Below, one piece after another: positions 52,101 to 61,756 of a DNA stretch of 64,000 nucleotides. The stretch's first letter is position 1, and each line of letters begins with the position of its first letter. Source of the DNA: Nothophaeocryptopus gaeumannii (Eukaryota; Ascomycota; Dothideomycetes; Mycosphaerellales; Mycosphaerellaceae); the NCBI GenBank assembly GCA_031771865.1, contig JASISA010000027.1, forward strand, positions 620,001-684,000, read 5' to 3'. The notes under the pieces were generated by a model. That model was not told the origin of the DNA. It did no database searches and was given only the letters and a program-made list of their open reading frames with translations. The translations under genes and the position numbers were made by a program.

Positions 52101-55100
52101 GCAGTGGCAGCGGCAGAGTCATGCACTCCCAGACTAGACACGCTCGAATATCGACTCGCAGTGCCAGGAATCGTACTGTGCTTCGAGTTCTCCGGATGGG
52201 CAAGCTCCTCAGCCGAGACTTCGCTCCTAGCGTCTTCCCATCTGTCTGCTACGCCGAGCGAGGAAGGCCTTCTTAGATCCTTAGTAGCTGCTGTTGCTAC
52301 ATTGGCAGAGCCCAGGACGTAGGGGTTTGGAGTCGCTTCAGTCAACCCTTTCTTCTCCTTGCCACTCGGAGTAACAGGATCAGTAGGTCCGATATTCTCC
52401 TCAGCGGCCGCTTCAGCAGCTGGGTAGACTGTTCCACCACTGACTTGCCTCGCCCTCTCCAGCTCCTCGAGTTCTCGCTCTTGCTCAGCAATCTGGTCTC
52501 GCCAAGGTGAGGAGAGCTTCGGCGTGGCAGACGTCGCTGGCGCAACATCCGTAGTCGTCGCAGTAGCCGGCATAGTGAACGGTTCCCTCCAGAAAACCAT
52601 CTTGCTAGCAATAGGCGTGGCATCATACAGCTCCTCATCGTCATCATCCGTGCGCTCGCCAACGACGCCAGGCGCGGCAGGACGGATCGTTACCGGACTG
52701 GCTTCATAAAGCTTCTCATCAGCTTCTGTGTTCGAGAAACCAGTCATGTTAGAGGCCTGCGATTCGCCTCGCAAATGTCCCGCACCTGCTGGTAGGATGA
52801 CCGAAAGCGGCCTTCCCAACCCTACTTGACTTTGATTTCTCGATCCAAGACCAGCTTGGCTTTGTGGGCGTGAGCGAGCCTGACTTCCCGGTCTCGAAGG
52901 TCTCGCAGGAATAGGGCTGCCGGGTGTAGACGTAGCTTCCGACAGACGACGTTGCTGGCTAGGCAAAGAAACGATATCAGAGACTTTTCGTTGCGCTTGA
53001 GGTCTCTGAGGCGTGGCAGGATCCTTGTGTGGCGAGGAGTTTTCTGGAATCCAGCCTGGAGATGGGCTTGGCAGAGTCGCGATGTCCGAAGCTTTGCGCT
53101 GTTGTTGGGGTCTCTTGGGAGTCGATGGCATCGACGGCGCTGCGCTTTTCTCTGGTGATGAGCTTTCTGTCGTAGTAGATGCTTGCTGCTTCGCCTTCTC
53201 GATCTCCGCCGTCTTGATGAGACCGGCCAAACCGATCCCTGCACCAGCGAGGGCCGCAGTCTTTGTACCAGTACCGACACCCGTAGATTTCTCGTCTTCG
53301 TCATTCGCTTTCTCAGGAGCTCCAAGTGCAGCCTTTTCATCTTCACGACTCTCCTCGCTCGGCACAGCACTTGGAACAGCCTCCAACGTTCCACCAAACT
53401 GCTCATCCAACCCCCTCCTCCAAGCAGCCTGGCTCCCAGCAGGACCCAACGCAGAGCTCCTCCTTCTCATCTGATCCATGTTTGCATGTCTCTCGCCATC
53501 GGCAAAGGTAGATGCGGTAGGAGCCGGACTTGGCAGTATTCCGATCCTCCCAACAGAACCACTGACTCCGTCACTGGTACCGCGACGTTGATCTGTAGGT
53601 GTCTTAGGCGGTATTACTGCATCAGGTTCATTCCAAGCTTCTGTTCTTTGTCGGGAGGGTAACGTTGGGGTATCGTGGTCAGTATCGTTGATGGGTGCAG
53701 CTGCGCCCAAAGCGTGCGTGGCATCGGAGGATTTCGTAGGATCGACCGCGACGTCACTGAAATCGTTCAATGCGAAAGCCGCCATTCCCAGCTCGGTTTC
53801 GCTATTACGATGCGCATCAACTTTTTTCGCAGTTCTAACCTCTTCATCGGGCACCTCATCTTCAAGCAAATTCGAATGACTCAGCACCAAACTGACTGGA
53901 CGGCTTCGACTGCCTTCTTTTCTCGAGCGTGACATACTCCTGCTCTTCTCGCGCAGTCGCTCGAAAACTTGGCTGAAAGGCCTACTCGACGAGCTGCGAG
54001 CAGAGCTTGGTGTCTGGCTACCATCGCGCTTGTCGCGAAAGGGCGAAGCAGAGCTGTAGGGCCTTTGTCGAGAGAGGTCTTCGGGATTCTCGAAAGCGAT
54101 GAGGGTGGGGATCGCGGACGCGCTGGGTGAGCTCTTGAGTGCAGGAGCGGCTGGGTGCTCAAAATGTGGAGGGTCGAGGTGCGGTACTGCGGAAGAGATA
54201 GCTGCCGGCTGTGTATGAGGCTCAGCAGATAGCTCGCGTTCGGCGGCATGGACCGGGTTGTTCGTCCGTGGCAGATCCTCGCTGGCCGAAGTCGAACCTA
54301 GAACAGCGGTATGGTAGACCGACGGAGGATGCTGATCCAGCACACTTGACGCTGGCTTTTCGGTCGAGTCATATATAGCAGAATCAATGCTAGTACTGGC
54401 TGCCATGACCTGAGCTGCAGAGGTTACGTTGCGGTGTGTATCAACCACTTCGCTCTTACCATTTCCAGGAACCGCAGGGGGTGGGATCGTGGTCGATTCG
54501 CCATCATTGATCAAACTAGGGGGCTCATTTCCCACAGCAGGTTCTTTGCCTTTGGTGGGCGGAAATTTTGAAGCGTTCATCGCAGCGCCACTGGAAATTT
54601 GCTGCATCGCGGTGGCATGCGCGGGCTCTTCTACCAAGTCTCTGGCATCTAGCACGTGCTTGCTGTCTTCGGATGGGTGTGCTGAAGACGACTCATCAGC
54701 CGCGTGGCCTGCCTCTCCAATAGCGAGAGCGTCATCGTTCGGGTTGTGTGGATGACTGGGTCCGGCCTCCTCGACTGAAGGTACAAAAGCGGTGGTAGCC
54801 TCAGATGGAGAAGGCAGGAAAGCGGTCGTTGGACTGCTGTTCGAGGCATCGTCATCGCTGAGGACATGTGTTGCCTCGTCGATGGCCGTGAATCCAGAGA
54901 GTCTGTGGCTGGTAGTGACACCCCCACTGCTCGTTGGCCGAGCGCCTCCGGCCGCAGCAACCTCAGGGAGCCCAGATCTCGGCGTGTGCGCACTGCTAGA
55001 GTTGATGAGCGTCGACGATCTATTCCCCGTAGAATCTGTCGGCGTGCGAGGAGCACCAGACATCTGCGCCCCAGCCGTCACTGGCCTCGAAGGCTCAGGC

Positions 55101-55288
55101 GTGTGCGGACCTGTCTCTTCAGCAGTGCTCGCAAGTGGGCTACTCACCATCCTCGCACCATCAGACGAGGACACGACGGCCCAGCCTGCAGGTCTGGGAT
55201 TAGACAGCTTCCCCATATTCGAGGATGTTGGACCCGGAAGAGGTTGCTTAGGTGAGGATGACTTGGAAGATGACGACGATGCCTGCAA
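49184..55288 (-). CDS. Very large low-complexity hypothetical protein
   Basis: One open frame of 2,034 codons on the minus strand. The sequence before its first codon ends TTTTGCAG, an intron acceptor, so a short upstream exon is likely; the first in-frame ATG lies at 55216 (MGKLSNPRPAGW). Most of the protein is Ser/Pro/Ala/Gln-rich and probably disordered. Better-conserved-looking islands include VEETGWPSVDLSIMAGPPPG, GRRKSGIWQALSSRRSSAYN, EPTKKKRFSGLKSLLGRSST and a Gln/Tyr/Pro-rich end (NGPYNLAAQHHHP-like tracts) closing with SYPGMEWAPPQH. No enzyme domain, signal peptide or membrane span is seen. It lies head-to-tail with another disordered giant. Role unknown; scaffold functions are only a guess. 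Confidence 0.7.
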   Translation of the reverse strand: MQASSSSSKSSSPKQPLPGPTSSNMGKLSNPRPAGWAVVSSSDGARMVSSPLASTAEETGPHTPEPSRPVTAGAQMSGAPRTPTDSTGNRSSTLINSSSAHTPRSGLPEVAAAGGARPTSSGGVTTSHRLSGFTAIDEATHVLSDDDASNSSPTTAFLPSPSEATTAFVPSVEEAGPSHPHNPNDDALAIGEAGHAADESSSAHPSEDSKHVLDARDLVEEPAHATAMQQISSGAAMNASKFPPTKGKEPAVGNEPPSLINDGESTTIPPPAVPGNGKSEVVDTHRNVTSAAQVMAASTSIDSAIYDSTEKPASSVLDQHPPSVYHTAVLGSTSASEDLPRTNNPVHAAERELSAEPHTQPAAISSAVPHLDPPHFEHPAAPALKSSPSASAIPTLIAFENPEDLSRQRPYSSASPFRDKRDGSQTPSSARSSSSRPFSQVFERLREKSRSMSRSRKEGSRSRPVSLVLSHSNLLEDEVPDEEVRTAKKVDAHRNSETELGMAAFALNDFSDVAVDPTKSSDATHALGAAAPINDTDHDTPTLPSRQRTEAWNEPDAVIPPKTPTDQRRGTSDGVSGSVGRIGILPSPAPTASTFADGERHANMDQMRRRSSALGPAGSQAAWRRGLDEQFGGTLEAVPSAVPSEESREDEKAALGAPEKANDEDEKSTGVGTGTKTAALAGAGIGLAGLIKTAEIEKAKQQASTTTESSSPEKSAAPSMPSTPKRPQQQRKASDIATLPSPSPGWIPENSSPHKDPATPQRPQAQRKVSDIVSLPSQQRRLSEATSTPGSPIPARPSRPGSQARSRPQSQAGLGSRNQSQVGLGRPLSVILPAGAGHLRGESQASNMTGFSNTEADEKLYEASPVTIRPAAPGVVGERTDDDDEELYDATPIASKMVFWREPFTMPATATTTDVAPATSATPKLSSPWRDQIAEQERELEELERARQVSGGTVYPAAEAAAEENIGPTDPVTPSGKEKKGLTEATPNPYVLGSANVATAATKDLRRPSSLGVADRWEDARSEVSAEELAHPENSKHSTIPGTASRYSSVSSLGVHDSAAATAFAEPEEPMSAQAVPAGPITATAPSIAQGPRAAQVQELLQQQRQSIASPGVVAVGGLAPLQQPPSEYQQRFASRPYHSRPGMPDRPLSYMPLPRDARGYTQEQISTEHERQVEETGWPSVDLSIMAGPPPGTPPFMQHPVFRNSTASSVQPTEYEKLRSSVASGSGVLVASPGHSPHPSADMGNGSGDLRSARSSRHSTFFRGSENSVAGGGIPQPSAISDDHGLEGLGSFGYAENITPEATEREDPIKDQRQVKEGRRKSGIWQALSSRRSSAYNSATRLDSSRSSSVIAPLPSDRDTQPLQSTGGAPAPGISTGIAAMERADSSLTVKNRLQKPQRASLNAIEIEPTKKKRFSGLKSLLGRSSTVAGGEKESKKEEKESSGKLKKMAPATTEQARASGSPRPATASAPRTGDSATVMGAATSYAEYEAQRRREASGSAYSENSAAGWSVSNATQRALQQQRLMQKSGARPLVLPADGQPPADGWYGPSAVREQRERERRERELQQREPTLPQVQPSMAAPGQQNMPEFRSLRSQGRERPMARVPEAFRPVEASFIRPIQPIGPPAEFLPPVRDIGFEPQGYGSPIRHGGGSYTSQVPLPAQSPPPMSPSSPRGVRNDSYGSDQIASGRSEHFSQGQRPFGSRGSSISPVHRRAGSEGYAMPPGQPGQLFTQGLPKEAVGSIGAEMARSPAKEYVDQQTPWSIILPRAGEGSEAGSRVSSWATRADRRPDEYQHEHQQQPQYAGQGLPYTPDTPGGAQYQGPLPPPQRSPMPKRPYGYAPEGQSYPSPPHSPKTPQNQAYDWMPPPQGPQNQTQQWYPRQQAPRPPSQGRYYARQQPGAQESWPPVRPMQHTSRQHSGGSAYHPTMQLAQHQQQVNQRPPSGYGGASGVTSLNDGPYNLAAQHHHPSRSPFAQEGPYPPPAMGNRQFSGGGHGRRPSSGYSGRRDDMTVGEEELIMRGVSYPGMEWAPPQH

Positions 55289-55701
55289 AAGAACCTACCG
55301 TAAGCTTGCATCCACGACTGGTTGTGATGGGTGCAGGTGTAATGGGAAAGTAGAGGGCCAGGTGTAATGATAAGCAAAAGCCAAGACGTTGAGATGCTAA
55401 TATAACAGCCATTGAAATCGCTGCCGCTGCGCCTCGCTGTGACCATCACACCTCTTGGAGAAGCATTACAAAGACAAAGGTGGTGTCGATATGCGATTTT
55501 CCAAGCATGATCGCTCGTCCGATCACGACCTTGATTCTTGCTCTGTGGTGCAGTGTGCACGAAAGCTTCACGCTCCAGTGCCGTGCTATCCCTGGACGCA
55601 TGAAGTCTCAGCCACTGTCGCAGAGCACACTTCCCAGCCATCAAGAATCCAAAAACCATATACAGACGAAGATGAATGTGTAGTAAAAAGAGATGTCGCA
55701 A
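55289..55701. other. Gap between the two large minus-strand genes
   Basis: Likely contains the promoter and perhaps a first exon and intron of the downstream giant gene. No independent gene is recognised. Confidence 0.4.
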
Positions 55702-58700
55702 TCATACCTCACCGCCATTCTTCCCTCTCACACTCCCGCCAAACCTGCTTCGACCCTTCGCCAAGAGACCCTTGGCACCAGCAGAAGCATTTTTGCCAAA
55801 CACACCAGCGTTCTTCATGAACTCTTTGCCGCGTTGCTGCATTTGTTCCTGCACTCGATCCATGTCAATCTTGTTGCCGCCGCCGCCCGTTGTCGGCCGA
55901 GTGCTGCTGCTGGGAGCAGTATCTGATGCATCAAAGCCTGCAGCGCCAGATGAGCCAACGCTCATGCTACGACCTTGGTCGTTGACGTTTGCGGAGCTGC
56001 CAGATGCAAAGCGGTTCTTGATTCCACCCAAGGCTGTGCCAGCGATTGATGGCGATCCTTTATGGCCTCTCTTCCACGTGCTGGTGTGACTGAGCTGTGT
56101 TTGCAAGGGCGGTGGTCTAGCGTCCGTCACAGTGACGGTGGGATGCCTGTGCGCCATCGTGATCAGCCAGTCAGGAAGGCCAGTGTTCATGTCTGCAAAG
56201 GTCTGCCGGGTATCGTTATAAGTCCTAATCCGTTCCTCGGGTGTCTTCATGGCGAGTATATTGCGGAAAGGTGGTATCTGAGATTGGCTCTTGGGTCTGG
56301 AAGGAGATGACGCAGCCATGGAAGAGGCATTGGTGGAGTCTTTCTCTGGCGGCGGTGGCATTGGTTCCTCATCCGGGTCCATGTAGTAGGAGGGAATCCG
56401 TGGGCTGCCGCGATCCTCTGAAATTGGTGAAGGAGGAGCGAGCTCGCGAAGTGAGCGTGATGGACTGCCCGGGCCGATTGTGGTCTCTGGAATGAGATGT
56501 TCTTGACTCTTGGTGATCGGCGACACAGGACCCTTCACTCTTTGAGAAAGAGACCTGACGATGCCTTCCTCTGCCGCGGCCGCCTCAGGACGTTGCAAAT
56601 CCGGCACCTCCAATGGTCCGGAGGTAGCAGACATCGAAGGAGGGAGGTAGTGCGGTGCAGGAGAGTCAGGACTGATTTCGCCGGCTTCAGGGTTCATGAT
56701 GTGGAGCGCCTTGTTCCGCGGCCTTTCGTATGCGAACTCGGGTTTGATCTCTGGACTCTTGGGCTCTTCCTTCACCGCGTCTGCAGGCTTGTTCTCCCAG
56801 GAGAAGCGAGTGTCAAGCAAACCAGGTCGCGGTTGTGATTTGGATGCAGCAGCAGCCGCGGCCACGCCAAAAGCACCGATAGCAGTAGCGCCAGCGACCT
56901 CACCACCGGAGAATCCTCGATGATGAGTCTCCTCGGTCGGAATTTCTGCTGGCGGAAGGGCAGCTTTGCCTACCTCCACTCGCCGTTCATTCGTCGGAGC
57001 GTCAAGTGCATCTTGTGTGCGCTCCGCGTCTTCGGCCGTGGCGTCGAAACTGCCCAAGATCTCTTTCCGAAGACGATCACTTTCCTCTTCACCTTCGCCG
57101 ACTTCGCTTGAAATGCGAGAGAAGTGGCTCTTGTCGACAGGGGCGTCGGGAACAGCAGCTTCAGCAGGTGGACTGGAAAGATGCCCCGGGCTTGGCTCAC
57201 GACTTCTTACGTTCAGAGGGGCCACCGAGTTGAAGTAGCCGGTATTTTCTGGCGCCAAGACGCCGTCTCCGCTGCCGACTGCCGCCGGCTGTGGCGTCGG
57301 AGCGAACGACGAAGCTGTATCAGTGCTGTCAGTCTCCTGGCGAAGGAGAGGTGGCTGCATGCCGACCTCGCCAATCGCAGGTCTTGGCCTGGTCTCTGGC
57401 TGATCGACCGGTGCTGGCGGCTCTTTACTTGCAAAGTCTCTGGTGTGATGACCTACACCGACACTACCAACAATTGATGCTGCCAGTTGGTTGCCAATAT
57501 CTTTCGCAGCATCAAGTGGCGATCTTTCCGACCCACTCAGATCAGACCCACGCAGCTGGTGTTTCTTCGTGGTAGGCGTCAAGTCGACCGTCTCGTCCAT
57601 CTGCGGCGTCTCTGCTCTCTGAGCTGCAACAGGCGGGCTCTCAAGAGCCGGCGTAGGCGCCGCACTGTTGATCCAGCCGCCTGGAAGATCCGGTCTGAAA
57701 CTTTCTTCTCTCCCAAACTCTGGTCGAGATGCTGCAAGGGATGGTCCAGCAGCAGCGAGTCCCGCTTCAGGTCGGACTTCCTGCGCCAATTGGCTCTGAC
57801 TGGTGCCAGCACGCCGCAATCTAGGCTGTTCGTCATCAACACCGAACTTACTCCAGCTTGATTTGCTAGATTTGCTAGATTCGATGCTGGCCTGCGAGTT
57901 GCGTCGTGAATGTTCGTGAAGTTCGTGATACTTGTCTGCAATCTCCCTGACTCGCCCCTTGCTTGGGCTGTCAGTCCTCGCGTGCGTGGGTGTACCGGAC
58001 TGAGACCCGAGAGCCTGCGGCACTGGAGATGTAGGACTCGCGATGTTATGTGTTTGTAGAAACAGATCTCGGCTGTCTCTCGATGCCTCAGCAACCTCAG
58101 GCAAGAATCTGTGATGCTCCGGTGAAGAGTTTATCGTATCTGCAATGTCCGCTTCACGAATACTGTAGTCCGTACCGCTTCGGCCGCGTCCAGTAATGGG
58201 TAAGGGTGCAGTCGTACTTGCTTCGCTGGCGGGAGTCTCGGCAGGGTGCAGACTAGGTTCAGGGATCTCGGCACCCTGATCTGAGACGTCTGGAGCTTCT
58301 CCGTCTGCGACGACAGCCGACATTGGCGTGCTCAGACGTTGGTTGGCCGCGGTCTCCAAAGCAGGTGTTCGTGCGGGCGAAGTGCCAGTCGAAGGTGGAT
58401 CCAAGCTTCTACGATATCCGGGCTCGAAATCAGCGGGTGCGTGCTCTGCGCTCGTGTTTCTGCCATGACCTGGTGATGGCTTGCGCGGGGTTTGATGGAA
58501 CCCAGCCAGCCCAGATGCAGAAACAGGGCGGGAACCAGTAGCGGTGGGAGAGGTCTCCTCAGCAATAGGAGGCACTTGTTCATCGACACGTTGTCGCTGC
58601 AAAGCTGCGGAGGGGACCCGACTCATGATGGGGCTGATGCCAGCAGTCGAACTCGTGTCACTTCTGCTTACACCGCCAGCACTTGGATTTGACTGCGAAC

Positions 58701-59853
58701 CGTCTCGTGACAGCGAAGCATCATTCGTGTCAAAAGCTTGGTGAACAGCAGAACGGAAGCCGACTGACGGTTGATGCTGCAATCCGTCCGCTGTTTCTTG
58801 TTGGCGTTCAGCCAAGATTTCTGCAGCTGGGTCCTGACCAGGTGGGGCCCCAGTCGCAGTAGGTGTGTTTTGTATGGAGCTTGAGGCTGTTTGCGAGCCT
58901 GGAAGCCCGGCAGTGTTCAATGAGGCAGTGGGTCTCTGAGAAGTGGTAGGTGTCTCTGTAGACTCGGCTTTCTTCCTACCAGACAAGAAGTCGTGTCCGA
59001 AGCCCGAGAAGCGCTGTACGTCTGGCAGAGTCGGACTGACACCTCGACCGGGCTGCTCAGTCTGCAAGCTTGATGGTATGTGTGCAGTCTCGTTACCTGT
59101 GCTTCCTGTGACCTTTGGCTGTGCGTCGGCCATCAGCACAGATTCGCGCGTCTCTTGCACAGGCGTGAGTCCGAATTGTTTGTCCCCAGACGTGACTCTT
59201 TGCAGACTGTCCATACTCGGCCTGCTGCCCTCTTCGCTCTGCCTTCTGAGCTCGTCGGGTATCCGCTTATAGATATCGCTCGGCCTGATGAATGGCAACG
59301 GCTTGTCAGCGTTCGGAGTCGGGTTCGTGACGCTCGCAGCAATTGCTCGCGCCTCTGCCGCCGCTGCCTGACCTTCCACGGTGTTCTGGCCTAAGCTGCT
59401 CTTTCGCGGCGGAAACCATTGTTCCGGCGCCGGTGACCCACGCGTCAAGAGGGGTGGTGGTGCTGCGTCGGGGTTGGTGAAGTCGCGCGGTCGAGATCTG
59501 CTGCGTGGAAAGTCGTTGCTACCGCGCCCTCCACTCGCCGTACTGCTCGGTCCGCTGCGTCGCTCGTCATATGGAGAAAAAGGGGCGGAGACGGAACGCG
59601 CGCTGTCATCGCCTTGATCGAAGCTGTTCGTTCGCTGTCGAGGTTTCTCGGAGGGGAGCTGAGGTGGGAGAGGGGTTTGTTTCGGCATTGAAGGTGGCTG
59701 TTGTTCTGATGCTCCATAATCATCGTAGTCGTCGTATCCGGCCCAGTCGTCGCCACCGTAGTCGTACACTGGAGCCTGTGTCCACTTGGTCGTCTTTTGC
59801 CGGCCGGGCACCGTCTTGAACGATATGCCTCCCGGCGTGTTTGGCGTCGACAT
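55702..59853 (-). CDS. Large conserved-looking hypothetical protein, mostly disordered
   Basis: Single exon, 1,383 residues from the ATG at 59853. The N-terminus (ISFKTVPGRQKTTKWTQAPV, then a Gly/Asp/Tyr-rich YGGDDWAGYDDYDDYG) and the C-terminal island (TPEERIRTYNDTRQTFADMN, GLPDWLITMAHRHP) look like short conserved modules joined by ~1,100 residues of Ser/Pro/Glu-rich disorder. The extreme end is Lys/Gly-rich with a possible amphipathic stretch (MDRVQEQMQQRGKEFMKN). No known domain, signal peptide or membrane span. Such an architecture often belongs to adaptor or trafficking proteins, but no function is claimed. Confidence 0.75.
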   Translation of the reverse strand: MSTPNTPGGISFKTVPGRQKTTKWTQAPVYDYGGDDWAGYDDYDDYGASEQQPPSMPKQTPLPPQLPSEKPRQRTNSFDQGDDSARSVSAPFSPYDERRSGPSSTASGGRGSNDFPRSRSRPRDFTNPDAAPPPLLTRGSPAPEQWFPPRKSSLGQNTVEGQAAAAEARAIAASVTNPTPNADKPLPFIRPSDIYKRIPDELRRQSEEGSRPSMDSLQRVTSGDKQFGLTPVQETRESVLMADAQPKVTGSTGNETAHIPSSLQTEQPGRGVSPTLPDVQRFSGFGHDFLSGRKKAESTETPTTSQRPTASLNTAGLPGSQTASSSIQNTPTATGAPPGQDPAAEILAERQQETADGLQHQPSVGFRSAVHQAFDTNDASLSRDGSQSNPSAGGVSRSDTSSTAGISPIMSRVPSAALQRQRVDEQVPPIAEETSPTATGSRPVSASGLAGFHQTPRKPSPGHGRNTSAEHAPADFEPGYRRSLDPPSTGTSPARTPALETAANQRLSTPMSAVVADGEAPDVSDQGAEIPEPSLHPAETPASEASTTAPLPITGRGRSGTDYSIREADIADTINSSPEHHRFLPEVAEASRDSRDLFLQTHNIASPTSPVPQALGSQSGTPTHARTDSPSKGRVREIADKYHELHEHSRRNSQASIESSKSSKSSWSKFGVDDEQPRLRRAGTSQSQLAQEVRPEAGLAAAGPSLAASRPEFGREESFRPDLPGGWINSAAPTPALESPPVAAQRAETPQMDETVDLTPTTKKHQLRGSDLSGSERSPLDAAKDIGNQLAASIVGSVGVGHHTRDFASKEPPAPVDQPETRPRPAIGEVGMQPPLLRQETDSTDTASSFAPTPQPAAVGSGDGVLAPENTGYFNSVAPLNVRSREPSPGHLSSPPAEAAVPDAPVDKSHFSRISSEVGEGEEESDRLRKEILGSFDATAEDAERTQDALDAPTNERRVEVGKAALPPAEIPTEETHHRGFSGGEVAGATAIGAFGVAAAAAASKSQPRPGLLDTRFSWENKPADAVKEEPKSPEIKPEFAYERPRNKALHIMNPEAGEISPDSPAPHYLPPSMSATSGPLEVPDLQRPEAAAAEEGIVRSLSQRVKGPVSPITKSQEHLIPETTIGPGSPSRSLRELAPPSPISEDRGSPRIPSYYMDPDEEPMPPPPEKDSTNASSMAASSPSRPKSQSQIPPFRNILAMKTPEERIRTYNDTRQTFADMNTGLPDWLITMAHRHPTVTVTDARPPPLQTQLSHTSTWKRGHKGSPSIAGTALGGIKNRFASGSSANVNDQGRSMSVGSSGAAGFDASDTAPSSSTRPTTGGGGNKIDMDRVQEQMQQRGKEFMKNAGVFGKNASAGAKGLLAKGRSRFGGSVRGKNGGEV

Positions 59854-60703
59854 GTTGCGCTGTCCTGCGCCTGTATGATCCTTCCAATCTCTGTGCCGGT
59901 GCGATTACAATATGCAGGGCATGGTATAGCACTGTCTGGAGGGCAACGTGGCCGCGTAAGTCTGGCCTGCAGTCTCTCACACTCGTACAAGGCTGCGAAT
60001 CGAGTTTCACGTGTGAATCGTGATGGTGCAACGGCGTCTCACACAGTGACAGACCTAGCAGCTGACTTTGGGTATTAAGCATTAATACGATTACACAAGA
60101 AGGATAGGGAGGAGTAGACGGCCATGATGTGGAGGTGTCGTTCAGGACGCGCAGCCGTTCGGGAGACACTGTGGAAGGGTGAGGCTAAAGTTGGCAACGG
60201 CTAGAGTACGGGCAACGGGCGATGATGATGTCGGCAGAGACGATCCTTGCTTGCCGATGCTCCATCAAATGATGCTTTAGTCCCAATCAATCCAGCCATC
60301 AATTTCAGACACTTGATGGGGGACGACGGTATCTATTAATGCACATTGACACAGCCTCTTGTGCTTGCGTGGGCAAGTCGTGAGTGGTGGTCTTGGTCCT
60401 TGCTCCGGCGCACGTGTTCTCGGCTGTCGTCGACTGCGGCGTTCGAGAATGGCATCGCCTGCATCTCCCCTACAGAAATCTACACAACAACCACAAACTC
60501 TCTCAAAGCACGTACAAAAGGACGCCGTAGTGCTATACACATATACACATCGGCGACACGCTTTCCGCCTCCAAACTGCCGCCAACGCATTCACTCCGCC
60601 CTCCTCGTCATCCGGCCAGCTGGCCACCTCCTGCCGGCCACCAACGTCACCTTCAACTCTGCGCCCACGACTCGAATCCTCGCCATAACGTATAATGCTC
60701 ACA
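59854..60703. other. Divergent intergenic region before SED5
   Basis: 850 bp between the start of the large minus-strand gene and SED5; it must hold both promoters and the SED5 leader. Open frames at 60346-60972 overlap SED5 and look like chance. Confidence 0.45.
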
Positions 60704-61756
60704 ATGGCCTCGCACGCATCCATCCAAGACCGCACGCCCGAATTCCGCTCCATTCTCGCCCAAGCACAAAAGTCTCTAGCTCGGCAACGGAAAGCAGGAG
60801 GCGCGCAGTCGCAATCCCTACTCCCTCAACAAAATGGAACTGCGACACCGCCCACACGGAAACAGCGATCCGAATTTGCGCGCAATGCTGCGGGGATTGG
60901 TCGTGGCATCTCCGCGACGATGGGAAAGTTGCAGAGATTGGGAGAGCTGGCGAAGCGGAAGACGCTCTTTGATGACCGGCCGGTAGAGATTGCACAATTG
61001 ACGTATGTTATCAAGCAAGATCTGGCAGGTCTAAATCAACAAATCGGGCAACTGCAGCAGATGCAGCGACAGCAGCAAGGCCAGTCGGCAGTAGGACAAG
61101 AAGGAGAGCACAACAAGAACGTGGTAGTATTGTTGCAGGGTAAGCTGGCAGATGTGAGCTTGAACTTCAAGGATGTGCTAGAAGTGCGCACGAGGAATAT
61201 TCAAGCCAGCAGAAGTCGACAGGAGAACTTCGTCGGCGAGGTGGGAAGACAGACGCACGCGGAACGACTGGATCCCGGGAGGACAGACAGCCCGCTGTAC
61301 CAGACGCCGAGCAGAGGGCGGAGTCCCAAACCTGGACAATCAGGTCCCTCAAACCAAGGCCATGACGTACTCTCCCTTGAACCATCGTCAAGCAGCGCGC
61401 TTTACTCTGGCACAGGCGCACCGATGCAAATGAATCAATCCCAACTGCAAATCATGGAGGAGGGCAGCAACACAAACAGCTACATCCAACAGCGAGGCGA
61501 AGCCATCGAAGCCATCGAACGGACAATCTCAGAATTGGGTGGCATATTTGGTCAACTTGCACAAATGGTATCCGAACAAGCCGAGCAAATCCAAAGAATC
61601 GATGCGAACACGGATGACGTTGTCGATAACGTCGAAGGCGCGCAACGAGAACTCATGAAGTACTGGTCCAGAGTGCAAGGCAACAGATGGTTGATCGCCA
61701 AGATGTTTGGTGTCTTAATGATCTTCTTTTTGCTTTGGGTTCTCATTGCCGGTTAA
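60704..61756 (+). CDS. sed5: Syntaxin Sed5 (Golgi Qa-SNARE)
   Basis: Sed5 is the Qa-SNARE for ER-to-Golgi and intra-Golgi fusion on early Golgi membranes. Single exon, 350 residues from the ATG at 60704 (context CACAATGGCC; an in-frame ATG at 60695 is also possible). The N-terminal peptide IQDRTPEFRSI is the Sly1-binding site found only in Sed5-type syntaxins. The Habc helices follow (LAKRKTLFDDRPVEIAQLTY). The SNARE helix runs through QQRGEAIEAIERTISELGGI with the zero-layer Gln in FGQLAQMVSEQ and RIDANTDDVVDNVEGAQREL. It ends in a tail anchor (MFGVLMIFFLLWVLIAG). Complete and normal in length (yeast 340). Confidence 0.94.
   Translation: MASHASIQDRTPEFRSILAQAQKSLARQRKAGGAQSQSLLPQQNGTATPPTRKQRSEFARNAAGIGRGISATMGKLQRLGELAKRKTLFDDRPVEIAQLTYVIKQDLAGLNQQIGQLQQMQRQQQGQSAVGQEGEHNKNVVVLLQGKLADVSLNFKDVLEVRTRNIQASRSRQENFVGEVGRQTHAERLDPGRTDSPLYQTPSRGRSPKPGQSGPSNQGHDVLSLEPSSSSALYSGTGAPMQMNQSQLQIMEEGSNTNSYIQQRGEAIEAIERTISELGGIFGQLAQMVSEQAEQIQRIDANTDDVVDNVEGAQRELMKYWSRVQGNRWLIAKMFGVLMIFFLLWVLIAG

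Noticed and set aside
54792..55367. Plus-strand 191-residue frame opposite the 2,034-residue protein
   Set aside because: Shadow of GC-rich low-complexity coding sequence.
60346..60972. A 208-residue plus-strand frame before and over SED5
   Set aside because: No domain, and it overlaps the clear SED5 start in another frame; it is the leader region.
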